22,662 nt of DNA, taken from positions 18,595-41,256 of the forward strand of contig CAJUHG010000019.1 in assembly GCA_910586005.1 (NCBI GenBank), in the 5' to 3' direction. A program made the position numbers and the translations under genes. Below are positions 1 to 6,293 of this stretch, piece by piece (position 1 is the first letter of the stretch; each line of letters opens with the position of its first letter). The notes below the pieces were generated by a model. That model was not told the DNA's origin and ran no database searches. It worked only from the letters and a program-made list of their open reading frames with translations. The stretch comes from an uncultured Lachnospiraceae bacterium. Its GTDB lineage: Bacteria; Bacillota; Clostridia; Lachnospirales; Lachnospiraceae.

Positions 1-344
1 GATGCCACCTTTTTTTCATAATTGGATTTATTGTCTTCTAATTCAGATTTTAAAGATGCAACTTCTTTTTCATAGTTGGATTTGTTATTTTCAAATTCTG
101 ATTTTTCAGAAGAAAATTCATTGATTTCATTTTGTAATGATTTTTGTTCTTCTTTTAGTTTGGTATTTTCATTTTCTAAAGATGATATTTGCTCTGAGAG
201 TGAATTATATTTTTCTTGATAATTATTTGTAGATGCTGAAAGTGAAAGTGTTACAATAATAAGTACTCCAATTATTACCGATTTAATAATACTAGATTTT
301 GATTTTTTTTCTTTTGTTTGTTGCTGCAGATTTTGTTCTTCCAT
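1..344 (-). CDS. Membrane-anchored coiled-coil protein, 5' part only (gene runs off the window)
   Basis: The reverse strand reads from an ATG at 344 to the window edge without a stop, about 114 codons. A strong AGGAGGA ribosome site lies 7 bases before the ATG. The protein starts with a short charged segment (MEEQNLQQQTKEKKSKSS), then one hydrophobic segment at about residues 19-37 (IIKSVIIGVLIIVTLSLSA), then a Glu/Lys/Asn/Ser-rich heptad-like region typical of a long coiled coil. The coiled coil contains a near-repeat of about 21 residues built on NKSNYEKEVASLKSEL, seen twice before the edge. This predicts a type II single-pass protein or uncleaved signal anchor with an extracytoplasmic coiled coil. 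No function can be assigned: such N-termini occur on cell-wall hydrolases and on many hypothetical Firmicute proteins, and the C-terminal domain that would decide is outside the window. Confidence 0.8.
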   Translation of the reverse strand, partial: MEEQNLQQQTKEKKSKSSIIKSVIIGVLIIVTLSLSASTNNYQEKYNSLSEQISSLENENTKLKEEQKSLQNEINEFSSEKSEFENNKSNYEKEVASLKSELEDNKSNYEKKVA

Positions 345-370
345 TTTTATATCCTCCTAATACTTTGTTA

Positions 371-401
371 CTAATAATCATATGGTAATATTAATTATTA
401 G
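371..401. promoter_or_regulatory. Inverted repeat upstream of the coiled-coil gene, possible operator
   Basis: CTAATAAT at 371-378 and ATTATTAG at 394-401 are perfect 8-bp inverted arms separated by 15 bases. They lie 27-57 bases upstream of the ATG at 344, where a promoter or operator would sit. The arms are pure A/T apart from one C/G pair, so chance is a real possibility. Confidence 0.3.
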
Positions 402-436
402 AAAATAAGAATTTAACCTTTTTTACAACAAAAAGT

Positions 437-460
437 CTCCCACTTGTTAAGTGATGGGAG
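437..460 (-). terminator. Candidate intrinsic terminator of the minus-strand operon
   Basis: On the minus strand CTCCC(AT)CACTT-AAC-AAGTGGGAG folds with CACTT/AAGTG and CTCC/GGAG, interrupted by a small bulge, and is followed by ACTTTTTGTT. It lies about 260 bases beyond the stop of the membrane protein at 720, so it could end the polymerase operon. The same CTCCCACTT...AAGTG...GGGAG shape also recalls end hairpins of IS200/IS605-type elements, but no transposase is present here. Confidence 0.4.
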
Positions 461-530
461 TACATGATTGTATTTAGTATAACATGTAATTTGTTAAGAT
501 TCAACAAATTATGACATTTTTAACCTCATC

Positions 531-581
531 AAGGAAGTCCCCGTTTCCATGTGGGAGAGACATGGAAACGGGGACTTCCTT
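531..581. repeat. Perfect 22-bp-stem hairpin (REP- or MITE-like palindrome)
   Basis: Bases 531-552 are the exact reverse complement of 560-581, with a 7-base loop (GGGAGAG). The arms contain GGAAACGGGGACTTCC and are far richer in G+C than the surroundings. GACAT at 513-517 and ATGTC at 582-586 can extend the structure around an internal bulge. Neither strand has a T-run directly after the stem, so it is not a normal intrinsic terminator. Perfect long palindromes with an ACGGGGAC core are known in many bacteria as dispersed REP-like repeats; that this is one is my inference. Confidence 0.75.
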
Positions 582-588
582 ATGTCAG

Positions 589-606
589 TGAGAGTACAAG
601 CTCTCA
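589..606. repeat. Small hairpin next to the long palindrome
   Basis: TGAGAG (589-594) and CTCTCA (601-606) are perfect 6-bp inverted arms around the loop TACAAG. It sits 8 bases from the long hairpin and may belong to the same element. No T-run follows on either strand. Confidence 0.4.
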
Positions 607-635
607 TTGAAAAGTTATGATAGCAGTTATAAGGT

Positions 636-702
636 CATTGTGCTCTTGTGGGTATATTGTGCTGTATATTATGTTGATACATTGTGCTTTGTGGATATTG
701 TG
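636..702. repeat. Imperfect direct repeat in the gene-poor stretch
   Basis: The segments 636-661 and 680-702 share CATTGTGCT, then TTGTGG or TTTGTGG, then TATTGTG, with small indels. Together with the hairpins this is all I can see in the 375 bases between the two minus-strand genes; no tRNA or other RNA gene is evident there. Confidence 0.4.
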
Positions 703-719
703 AATATTTGCTCTGACAA

Positions 720-1241
720 TTAATAATAAGAACTTTCCATAGTAGGGTCTATAAAAATAAAAATATCTGGGGGATAATAGGTAAATAAAAAGAAGCATAG
801 GAGTAAGATACCTACCAAGCAGCACAGTAAAAAAGTATAAGACTGTAGTTTACAAGATAATATCAGTTTATAGACAATCCAAAAAGCAATTATAGTACTT
901 AACACAAACGTTGCAAGGTCTAGTATAAAAATATTTTTACCAAGAATATAGGTATAAGTATAGAAAAAAATTGGAATTAAAAAAGTTCCTATTAAAATTC
1001 CAAAACAGTAGGAAGAGGTAATGCATGGATAGCTTTCTTTTAGTTTAAAAAATATTATCATATAGTATATTAACATTGGAAAAAATATTAATTTCATATG
1101 TTCCCATACAGATTCATTGACAGGAGTAAAAAGACCTATTACAAAATTTTTATTTGTCCAATGATATAAAAAATGTGAAAGTGTTCCAATGATTAGGGTG
1201 AAGAAGATACCTATTATTATATAACATTTTAGTTGTTTCAT
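720..1241 (-). CDS. Small multi-pass membrane protein, DUF6512-like
   Basis: The 173-residue protein has an ATG at 1241 preceded by GGAGGAGA with a 6-base spacer. It is strongly hydrophobic with about five membrane segments: near residues 6-25, 50-67, 76-97, 104-125 and 132-153. The N-terminal pattern (LSHFLYHWTNKNFVIGLF, then PVNESVWEHMK) and a late YPPDIFIFIDP motif match what I remember of DUF6512, a family of uncharacterised Firmicute membrane proteins of this length. The acidic and His residues in NESVWEHMK between the first two helices are the most conserved-looking part. It lies 68 bases downstream of the zinc-ribbon gene on the same strand with no obvious promoter or terminator between, so it may be the last gene of the polymerase operon. 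Whether it takes part in polymerase function is unknown; the association could be accidental. Confidence 0.85.
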   Translation of the reverse strand: MKQLKCYIIIGIFFTLIIGTLSHFLYHWTNKNFVIGLFTPVNESVWEHMKLIFFPMLIYYMIIFFKLKESYPCITSSYCFGILIGTFLIPIFFYTYTYILGKNIFILDLATFVLSTIIAFWIVYKLILSCKLQSYTFLLCCLVGILLLCFFLFTYYPPDIFIFIDPTMESSYY

Positions 1242-1309
1242 GCAAAATCTCCTCCATTGGTGTATATATCATAGTATGTGTAATTGTTTTTATCATATGT
1301 AAGTAAATT

Positions 1310-2194
1310 TTAATAAATGTGATCTTTTCTTTTTTGATTATAACGTTTGTATTTTTCTAATTTTGCTTGTTTGCGGCAATTATCGCAAAGTTTGCGATTG
1401 CGTTGTTTATTTTGAAGAAAAAGATTGCCACAAAGGCAGCGAGCATATAGAGTATTCCTATTTCTATTGCTATTGACATTATACAATCCATAGTATTTTT
1501 TTTGATAATTTTTAAAATATCCATTTAGCCCATTGCAGAAATAACTAATACAAAAATTATCTTCATGCCAAGTTCCAGTTTCTAGTACAAGTACAGAGTT
1601 ATCTTGGTATTCATCCAATGAAATATAATTATGAAAAAGTTTTTGAAAAAATTTTTCCACTATTTTTTGATATTGTTTCCAATCTAATTTCATTTTTTGT
1701 TTGCTAAGAGTTTCTTTTAAAGTAGCAGCTTGTTTCATGGCATGTTCTAAAGTATATGTTAATTCTTCTGGTGTTAAGCTCCAGTTGTTTTTCAATAAGA
1801 GGCTAGCCTCCCATTGAAAATACAACTGTTTCGGTATATGTAGCAGATTTAGATAGTCTTTGTGCATACAGATTTTTGTATCGAAGAGGTTTGTGTATAT
1901 GTTATTTACTTTTTGTCTAATTAAATAGGCAAAATCTGTGTTTTGTGTAATAGAAGGACACACTAAATATGAAATAGAAGTATAAGGCATAAAAACTTTT
2001 CCAATTTTTGTAGAAAGTAATTCTGGTTTCATACAAAAGGTAATATTTTTTTTGATTATTTTTCGATTATTTGGACAATTCCATATAACAGAACAGAAAG
2101 ATGAGAAAATTTCATTTTGTTCTTGTAAAGTTTCAGCAGTGTGATAGTCTTCTAAAATTTCATACATATAGTAATTTTGGATAGAATTAATCAT
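1310..2194 (-). CDS. Zinc-ribbon protein translationally coupled to the polymerase
   Basis: I place the start at the ATG at 2194 (294 residues). AAGGAGA lies 6 bases upstream, whereas an in-frame ATG at 2236 has no ribosome site and would overlap the polymerase more. With this start the two genes overlap by 8 bases (ATGATTAA contains this ATG and the polymerase TAA), a classic coupling arrangement. Most of the protein is alpha-helical and unrecognised. The C-terminus holds a clear zinc ribbon: C253, C255, C270 and C273 in the pattern CxCG-x(13)-CxxC, followed by a Lys/Arg/Tyr-rich tail, as in many nucleic-acid-binding zinc ribbons of mobile-element proteins. Extra Cys residues are scattered in the N-terminal half. 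Its tight coupling suggests a partner or accessory factor of the polymerase, perhaps for template binding, but that is inference. Confidence 0.85.
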   Translation of the reverse strand: MINSIQNYYMYEILEDYHTAETLQEQNEIFSSFCSVIWNCPNNRKIIKKNITFCMKPELLSTKIGKVFMPYTSISYLVCPSITQNTDFAYLIRQKVNNIYTNLFDTKICMHKDYLNLLHIPKQLYFQWEASLLLKNNWSLTPEELTYTLEHAMKQAATLKETLSKQKMKLDWKQYQKIVEKFFQKLFHNYISLDEYQDNSVLVLETGTWHEDNFCISYFCNGLNGYFKNYQKKYYGLYNVNSNRNRNTLYARCLCGNLFLQNKQRNRKLCDNCRKQAKLEKYKRYNQKRKDHIY

Positions 2195-4817
2195 AATTTG
2201 TCTCCTTATATAGATAATATTTTCCAAGATATTCATAACAATTTTTTGTTTTTTCTTTAGAAGAAACAGGAATTTCTTGAATAGAAATTTTTACTGGTTG
2301 AGGGGAATTATTTCTAAGGTTTTTTAGGATATAATCTCCATAACCTATCCAAGCTAGTTGTTTACTAATAGAGGGATTGGAGTAGCAGACTTTAATTACA
2401 TAATTTGCTAGTTCTTCTTCTGTAGAAATCTCTTTTATTTGGAAAAGATGTTTCTTATAGGAATCTGTGAGCAAATAAAGTTCTCCAAAAGCTGCTTCCG
2501 TTTTTTCTTCTCTAAGCTGGATTAGTAATTCTTTAAAGTTATTACTAAATTCATTAACTTTATGACGGATTTGTCTAAGAATTTTTTTATTATCTAGAGA
2601 AAAATTATGATTCAATAATATGTCTCGATTGTCAGTTATACTACGTTCCCAAATTAAATGTTTTTTCTCCCAAGTATTGATATAATCACATAACTCGTTC
2701 ATAGGAGAAGGAGAAAAGAAAGCAGGATAGGGGAGTTTTTCATCAGAATTTTTTATAGTTTTATTCTTTTGTTGTAATAGTTCTAGTGTTTTTAGCTTTT
2801 TTGGATAATTATAAAGAAGAAACCATGGTAATTGTTTTAAATGTTGCCGAAGTCCTGCATTCATATTCCAACGAGTTCCCGTTTTGATACTATCAATTTC
2901 TTTTCCTTGGATAATACGTAGCAATGAGGTCATATCAGAATATTTTTTTGCAATTTTTTCAGTGTAGGGATATTTATTTTCAATACTAGTAGCACAGTTT
3001 GTAATTTCTCCAATGCGACAATCTCTGGTGGCAATTTCATAAGCAATGATATGTTCCTTAGTATATGGCTTTTTTTCAGCAACAGCTTTGTCAGCAACGT
3101 CGATAATAATGGGTTTTGATATTCTTGTACCAAGTAAGGTATTATCTCTACAAAGGAATACAGCATCTCCATCGCAGTCTGCGCCACCTTGTTGTGGAAG
3201 GCTTAAATCATACATATTTACCATAGCTATATCTTGATCTTTAAAATGGGAAAACCATTGCTGGGTTTTATCATTTGTTATGAGCCAAACTTGATTTACC
3301 TCAGAAGGATCTACCAAAGGAGAGCGAAAAGAAAGTGCTTCACCTTCTGAGAGCGTAGGAGCATAAAATTCTTGTGCTTTTAGACATCCGACAGGTTCTT
3401 TTCCAGAAGCATATTCTAAATATCCTATCATATCTCCTACAATTGTATGGTAGAAACCATCTGCATAAATTTTACCTAGTTTAGCTTCTGTAATTTGCTT
3501 TTTTAATTTGCGATAAAGAAATTGACGAACTGCTGGATCCTGCAACATCCGTTGATTGATTTGTACTGCTTCTAAATATTTGCTGTATGACTGTGAATTG
3601 TTTTCTTTCATACCAAGAAACATATAAGTATAAAATTTATCACCTTTTATAATTTTTTCAAATAAATCTGTTGTGTATTTTGCAAGTTGGATAATTTTTC
3701 CTTGGGCTTCAGGAGAAAAGATATCATAGGGAGTTTTTTCTTCTAAATGTTTTTTATAATTATAATTCCATAAATTTAAACATTGCAAATATTGAAAATT
3801 CATGCGAGATTTTAAAGAAAAATCAGCTTTTTGATGACTATATTTACTAATTCCCAGCTTAAAATGGTATTTCTTTAAAGTTTCTAAATATTTATTCCAT
3901 GCAAATTTTCCATATTGTTCTAAAAATAAATTATGGCCTTTAAACATACTTATGTTCCAAATACAGTCAATTTCTTCTATATTATAGTCGTCTCCATATA
4001 TATCTTTAATGTGTGTAATACCCATTTGATGAAAAATTTCTCGAAAAGGAACATAGACAGAAAAACCTTTTAGAAATGGTAATCTTATTTGGGTTCCTAC
4101 TGCAGTATAGTTTAATCCTAAAGAATGACTGATAGTTTCAGAAAATTCTAATTCATGGCATCCACAGCCATCAAAAGGAGAAAGCGTAATGTCTTGCAAT
4201 CCTTCTTCAATTTCTTTTATGGTAATTATTTTTGATTCTCCTGTATTTTTATCTACAATTTCCTTTTCACAATCTTTTACATATCGAATGTATTGGTCTT
4301 TTAAAACTTTTTTATATTCTCCAATAATAACAATTCTGGGAATATAATTTTTTATCAGTGTGCAGGAACTAAATACCAGACATCGCTGAGCTTCATATTT
4401 AGAGATAACACACTTTTTTACAGGAATATCCATCTGAGTGATATGGTATAATTCTTCAAACATACTATCTAAAACAAAAGCTGTAATACCATCTTTTGCC
4501 TGTGATGCTGATTTTCCAAAACGCTTATAAGGTAAACCATTGTAGAAAAATCCGTTCTCTAAAATATATGTTAGAGCAGAAGCGGTGTTAGCAGATTTTC
4601 GAGCGCTGACTAAGATAAGTTCTGAAATATGTTTGGAAAAATGTCCTCGTAATCGTTCAATCTGATCAAACAGTAAGGAATTGCTTTGTGTTACTAATAA
4701 AAGTTCTTCTTTTTCCTGAGATAAAGTCAAATCAAAATTCTGTGCTATAATTTCTTGAATAGGTAATTTCAATAATGTAAATTGTTGATGATATCCTGTT
4801 TTATTTTGTTCTGTCAT
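2187..4817 (-). CDS. Two-barrel RNA polymerase (QDE-1/YonO-like, RdRP-type catalytic core)
   Basis: The 876-residue protein starts at an ATG with AGGAGG 6 bases upstream. Decisive motifs: GGADCDGDAVF at residues 544-554, where D547, D549 and D551 form the DxDGD metal-binding triad of the second double-psi beta-barrel; KEIDSIKTG at 639-647, matching the D..KTG motif after the active site of eukaryotic RNA-dependent RNA polymerases; and GLPYKRFGKSASQAKDGI at 94-111, resembling the first-barrel R.G.SxSQ segment. FRSPLVDPSEV (497-507) precedes the active site where related enzymes have an R.P...P.(D/E)(I/V) segment. Known relatives are QDE-1-type polymerases of RNA silencing and phage SPbeta YonO, a single-chain DNA-dependent RNA polymerase. 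The bacterial context and length favour a YonO-like role, but template type cannot be read from sequence. It is the first gene of the operon with the zinc-ribbon gene, is opposed by a divergent recombinase-fold gene, and has no phage genes nearby. The family call is strong; the substrate is not settled. Confidence 0.88.
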   Translation of the reverse strand: MTEQNKTGYHQQFTLLKLPIQEIIAQNFDLTLSQEKEELLLVTQSNSLLFDQIERLRGHFSKHISELILVSARKSANTASALTYILENGFFYNGLPYKRFGKSASQAKDGITAFVLDSMFEELYHITQMDIPVKKCVISKYEAQRCLVFSSCTLIKNYIPRIVIIGEYKKVLKDQYIRYVKDCEKEIVDKNTGESKIITIKEIEEGLQDITLSPFDGCGCHELEFSETISHSLGLNYTAVGTQIRLPFLKGFSVYVPFREIFHQMGITHIKDIYGDDYNIEEIDCIWNISMFKGHNLFLEQYGKFAWNKYLETLKKYHFKLGISKYSHQKADFSLKSRMNFQYLQCLNLWNYNYKKHLEEKTPYDIFSPEAQGKIIQLAKYTTDLFEKIIKGDKFYTYMFLGMKENNSQSYSKYLEAVQINQRMLQDPAVRQFLYRKLKKQITEAKLGKIYADGFYHTIVGDMIGYLEYASGKEPVGCLKAQEFYAPTLSEGEALSFRSPLVDPSEVNQVWLITNDKTQQWFSHFKDQDIAMVNMYDLSLPQQGGADCDGDAVFLCRDNTLLGTRISKPIIIDVADKAVAEKKPYTKEHIIAYEIATRDCRIGEITNCATSIENKYPYTEKIAKKYSDMTSLLRIIQGKEIDSIKTGTRWNMNAGLRQHLKQLPWFLLYNYPKKLKTLELLQQKNKTIKNSDEKLPYPAFFSPSPMNELCDYINTWEKKHLIWERSITDNRDILLNHNFSLDNKKILRQIRHKVNEFSNNFKELLIQLREEKTEAAFGELYLLTDSYKKHLFQIKEISTEEELANYVIKVCYSNPSISKQLAWIGYGDYILKNLRNNSPQPVKISIQEIPVSSKEKTKNCYEYLGKYYLYKETNYD

Positions 4818-4884
4818 AAGATACCTCCTATTTTATTTAAAAAGTTAGTAGTATATTTGAAATTCTATCTTTTTTATTGCCTAT

Positions 4885-4958
4885 ATAGTTTTAAATGCAT
4901 TACTTTAGAAAGATAGTATCACAGAAGAAAAAGAAAGTCAATAGTTTTAAATGCATTA
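4885..4958. repeat. Two identical 18-bp direct repeats flanking the polymerase promoter
   Basis: ATAGTTTTAAATGCATTA occurs at 4885-4902 and again, identical, at 4941-4958, a 56-base period. Each contains the 8-bp palindrome AATGCATT. On the minus strand one copy abuts the -35 box and the other begins a few bases after the expected transcription start of the polymerase operon. This is the geometry of a pair of operators. I found no further full copy in the window. The divergent recombinase-fold protein is the obvious candidate ligand (inference). Confidence 0.75.
4913..4941 (-). promoter_or_regulatory. SigA-type promoter of the polymerase operon
   Basis: On the minus strand TTGACT (4941-4936), a 17-base spacer and TACTAT (4918-4913) form a near-consensus promoter. 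The -10 is preceded by TGA, an extended -10. The start of transcription is expected near 4906, leaving a leader of about 90 bases before the ATG at 4817. The -35 overlaps one 18-bp repeat by one base. Confidence 0.75.
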
Positions 4959-5264
4959 GATATAAAGTGAAGGATATCGCATATTATTAAGGATTCTTTG
5001 TTAGTAATATCTAGGAATTTTTACATGTATGTGGTAAAATTAAAATAAAAAGTTAAAAAATTTAGTTAGAATTTTAACCTCTGTAAAAGAATTATTATTT
5101 CTTATTAGATAGTCAAATAGATTTCAAAAATAAGAAATATCTATATAATAAAACTTACTTTTACAAATGTTATTTTACAATTGGTAACCGAATAATTTTT
5201 AAGAAATATACTAAAAATACTTGTAATTTTAGTTATAAGGAATTTCAAAGAAAGAGGATTATCC
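4959..5264. other. Long AT-rich divergent intergenic region with several dyads
   Basis: There is no gene in these 306 bases. They hold GTTAAAA/TTTTAAC arms (5052-5058 and 5072-5078), an 11-bp inverted repeat (5096-5106 and 5129-5139, AATAAGAAATA in the right arm), and a direct repeat TAAGAAATAT (5131-5140 and 5200-5209). I could not settle the plus-strand promoter: TATACT at 5207-5212 is a possible -10, but TTGGTA at 5181-5186 is 20 bases away, too far for a standard spacer. The dyads may be binding sites of the recombinase-fold protein controlling its own gene, or may simply reflect low complexity. Confidence 0.4.
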
Positions 5265-6218
5265 ATGAATTCATTAAAAATTTTAGAAGAATTTGGCACA
5301 ATATCTTTAAAGAATAAGAAAATACAAAATTATATTGAAAAACAGGCACCCTTTCAGTATGAAGAAGAATATGGAGTGGATCTTGTACATTATTCAGATG
5401 AAAATTTAATGGATATATTTATTAGAAAGTTTCATTACTATAAACCTTCTGTAATGTCAGTGGTGTTTGGTAAATATAGACAGTTTTATGAATATTGTGT
5501 AGAAAAAAAGTATATTTCCTGGAATCCTTTTAGAAATTCCAAATTTTTAAGTTATGAATATTTGGTGAGAATGGCAGTAAAAAATGGAAATGTACCTTAT
5601 TATTCTAGAAGATATGTGATAGAGCAATGTGAACATATCCCTTATTGTAGTGCTTATTATAAATCTATAGCCTTGTCTGTGTTTGAGGGAATCAAATCTT
5701 ATGCTGAATTAGCCCAGTTGAAATGGAAAGATTTGGACAGAGAGCAAAAGATAATTCAAATAGGTTGTGAAAAAATATCTATTTCTGAAGAATTGTTTAT
5801 AGCATATGAGACTATGCGAGAATATACTTGTTTTAAAAATGGAGAGACAACCTTACAATTTGATAAAAATAGTGAAGCATTAATACGCCCTTTGATTCGT
5901 CATGGACAAATAGGAAAACCTAGTAATCATAATCTAAAATATTTATCTAATTCTATATCAAAGAAAATGACAGCTATTGGATTATCAGCCTCTGGTTTGT
6001 ATGAGTCAGGAGTTATGTATAAGTTAGTAGAAGCTTTTGGAAAAGAAGAAATTATCAACTATCTTTTACCAGAGTGTTGGGAAAAGGAGACAATTGTCCG
6101 AAAAAATAAAAAATTTGAAAACTTCTTTCTTCAAAATAGAATTAAGATGTCTGGAAAAGATTTTGGATTTGATTTTAAAGGGTATGGATTGATACTAAAG
6201 TATGGTGAGATTCTTTAA
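5265..6218 (+). CDS. Catalytically degenerate tyrosine-recombinase-fold protein (MrpR-like repressor candidate)
   Basis: The 317-residue protein starts at an ATG with AGAGGA 6 bases upstream. Residues about 45-90 resemble the SAM-like core-binding domain of phage integrases (YSDENLMDIF...YCVEKKYISWNPF). Residues 138-158 (SVFEGIKSYAELAQLKWKDLD) match box I of tyrosine recombinases (typically TGLRxSEL..LxWxDI), but the catalytic Arg is replaced by Lys144. In the box II region (SASGLYESGVMYKLVEAFG, 241-259) the HxLRH signature is absent, and no convincing catalytic Tyr follows. So it has the fold but probably not recombinase activity. SPbeta MrpR is a known example of this fold used as a DNA-binding lysogeny repressor, and SPbeta also encodes YonO. 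Its divergent placement next to a YonO-like gene suggests it represses that gene through the 18-bp repeats (inference). Alternatives are a decayed integrase or another DNA-binding protein. Confidence 0.7.
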   Translation: MNSLKILEEFGTISLKNKKIQNYIEKQAPFQYEEEYGVDLVHYSDENLMDIFIRKFHYYKPSVMSVVFGKYRQFYEYCVEKKYISWNPFRNSKFLSYEYLVRMAVKNGNVPYYSRRYVIEQCEHIPYCSAYYKSIALSVFEGIKSYAELAQLKWKDLDREQKIIQIGCEKISISEELFIAYETMREYTCFKNGETTLQFDKNSEALIRPLIRHGQIGKPSNHNLKYLSNSISKKMTAIGLSASGLYESGVMYKLVEAFGKEEIINYLLPECWEKETIVRKNKKFENFFLQNRIKMSGKDFGFDFKGYGLILKYGEIL

Positions 6219-6227
6219 GAAAATAGA

Positions 6228-6256
6228 TTGACAAACATATGTTCCAGATATATAAT
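6228..6256 (+). promoter_or_regulatory. Perfect consensus SigA promoter
   Basis: TTGACA (6228-6233), a 17-base spacer, and TATAAT (6251-6256) match the consensus at all 12 positions. The start of transcription is expected near 6263. A promoter this strong usually needs a repressor, which fits the SOS-box-like palindrome in its spacer. It also argues that the in-frame TTG at 6228 is a -35 box and not a start codon. Confidence 0.85.
6232..6245 (+). promoter_or_regulatory. lexA box: LexA (SOS) box candidate inside the promoter spacer
   Basis: CAAACATATGTTCC matches the Bacillus SOS box consensus CGAACRNRYGTTYC at 13 of 14 positions. The centre AACATATGTT (6234-6243) is a perfect palindrome. Read on the other strand it is GAAC-ATAT-GTTT, a form I recall for clostridial LexA sites. 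It lies between the -35 and -10 boxes, where LexA binding would block polymerase. I judged the match by eye, with no genome-wide score. Confidence 0.7.
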
Positions 6257-6293
6257 CGAAACAGAACAGATGTTCTTTTGGGAGGGACATATT

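Noticed and set aside
345..719. CRISPR array or tRNA in the repeat-rich gene-poor region
   Set aside because: The repeats are palindromic or imperfect pairs, not regularly spaced identical units, and no tRNA cloverleaf could be drawn.
604..825. 73-codon minus-strand frame overlapping the end of the membrane protein gene
   Set aside because: It lies in another frame over a complete gene, has no ribosome site, and its composition follows from the A/T-rich repeats beneath it.
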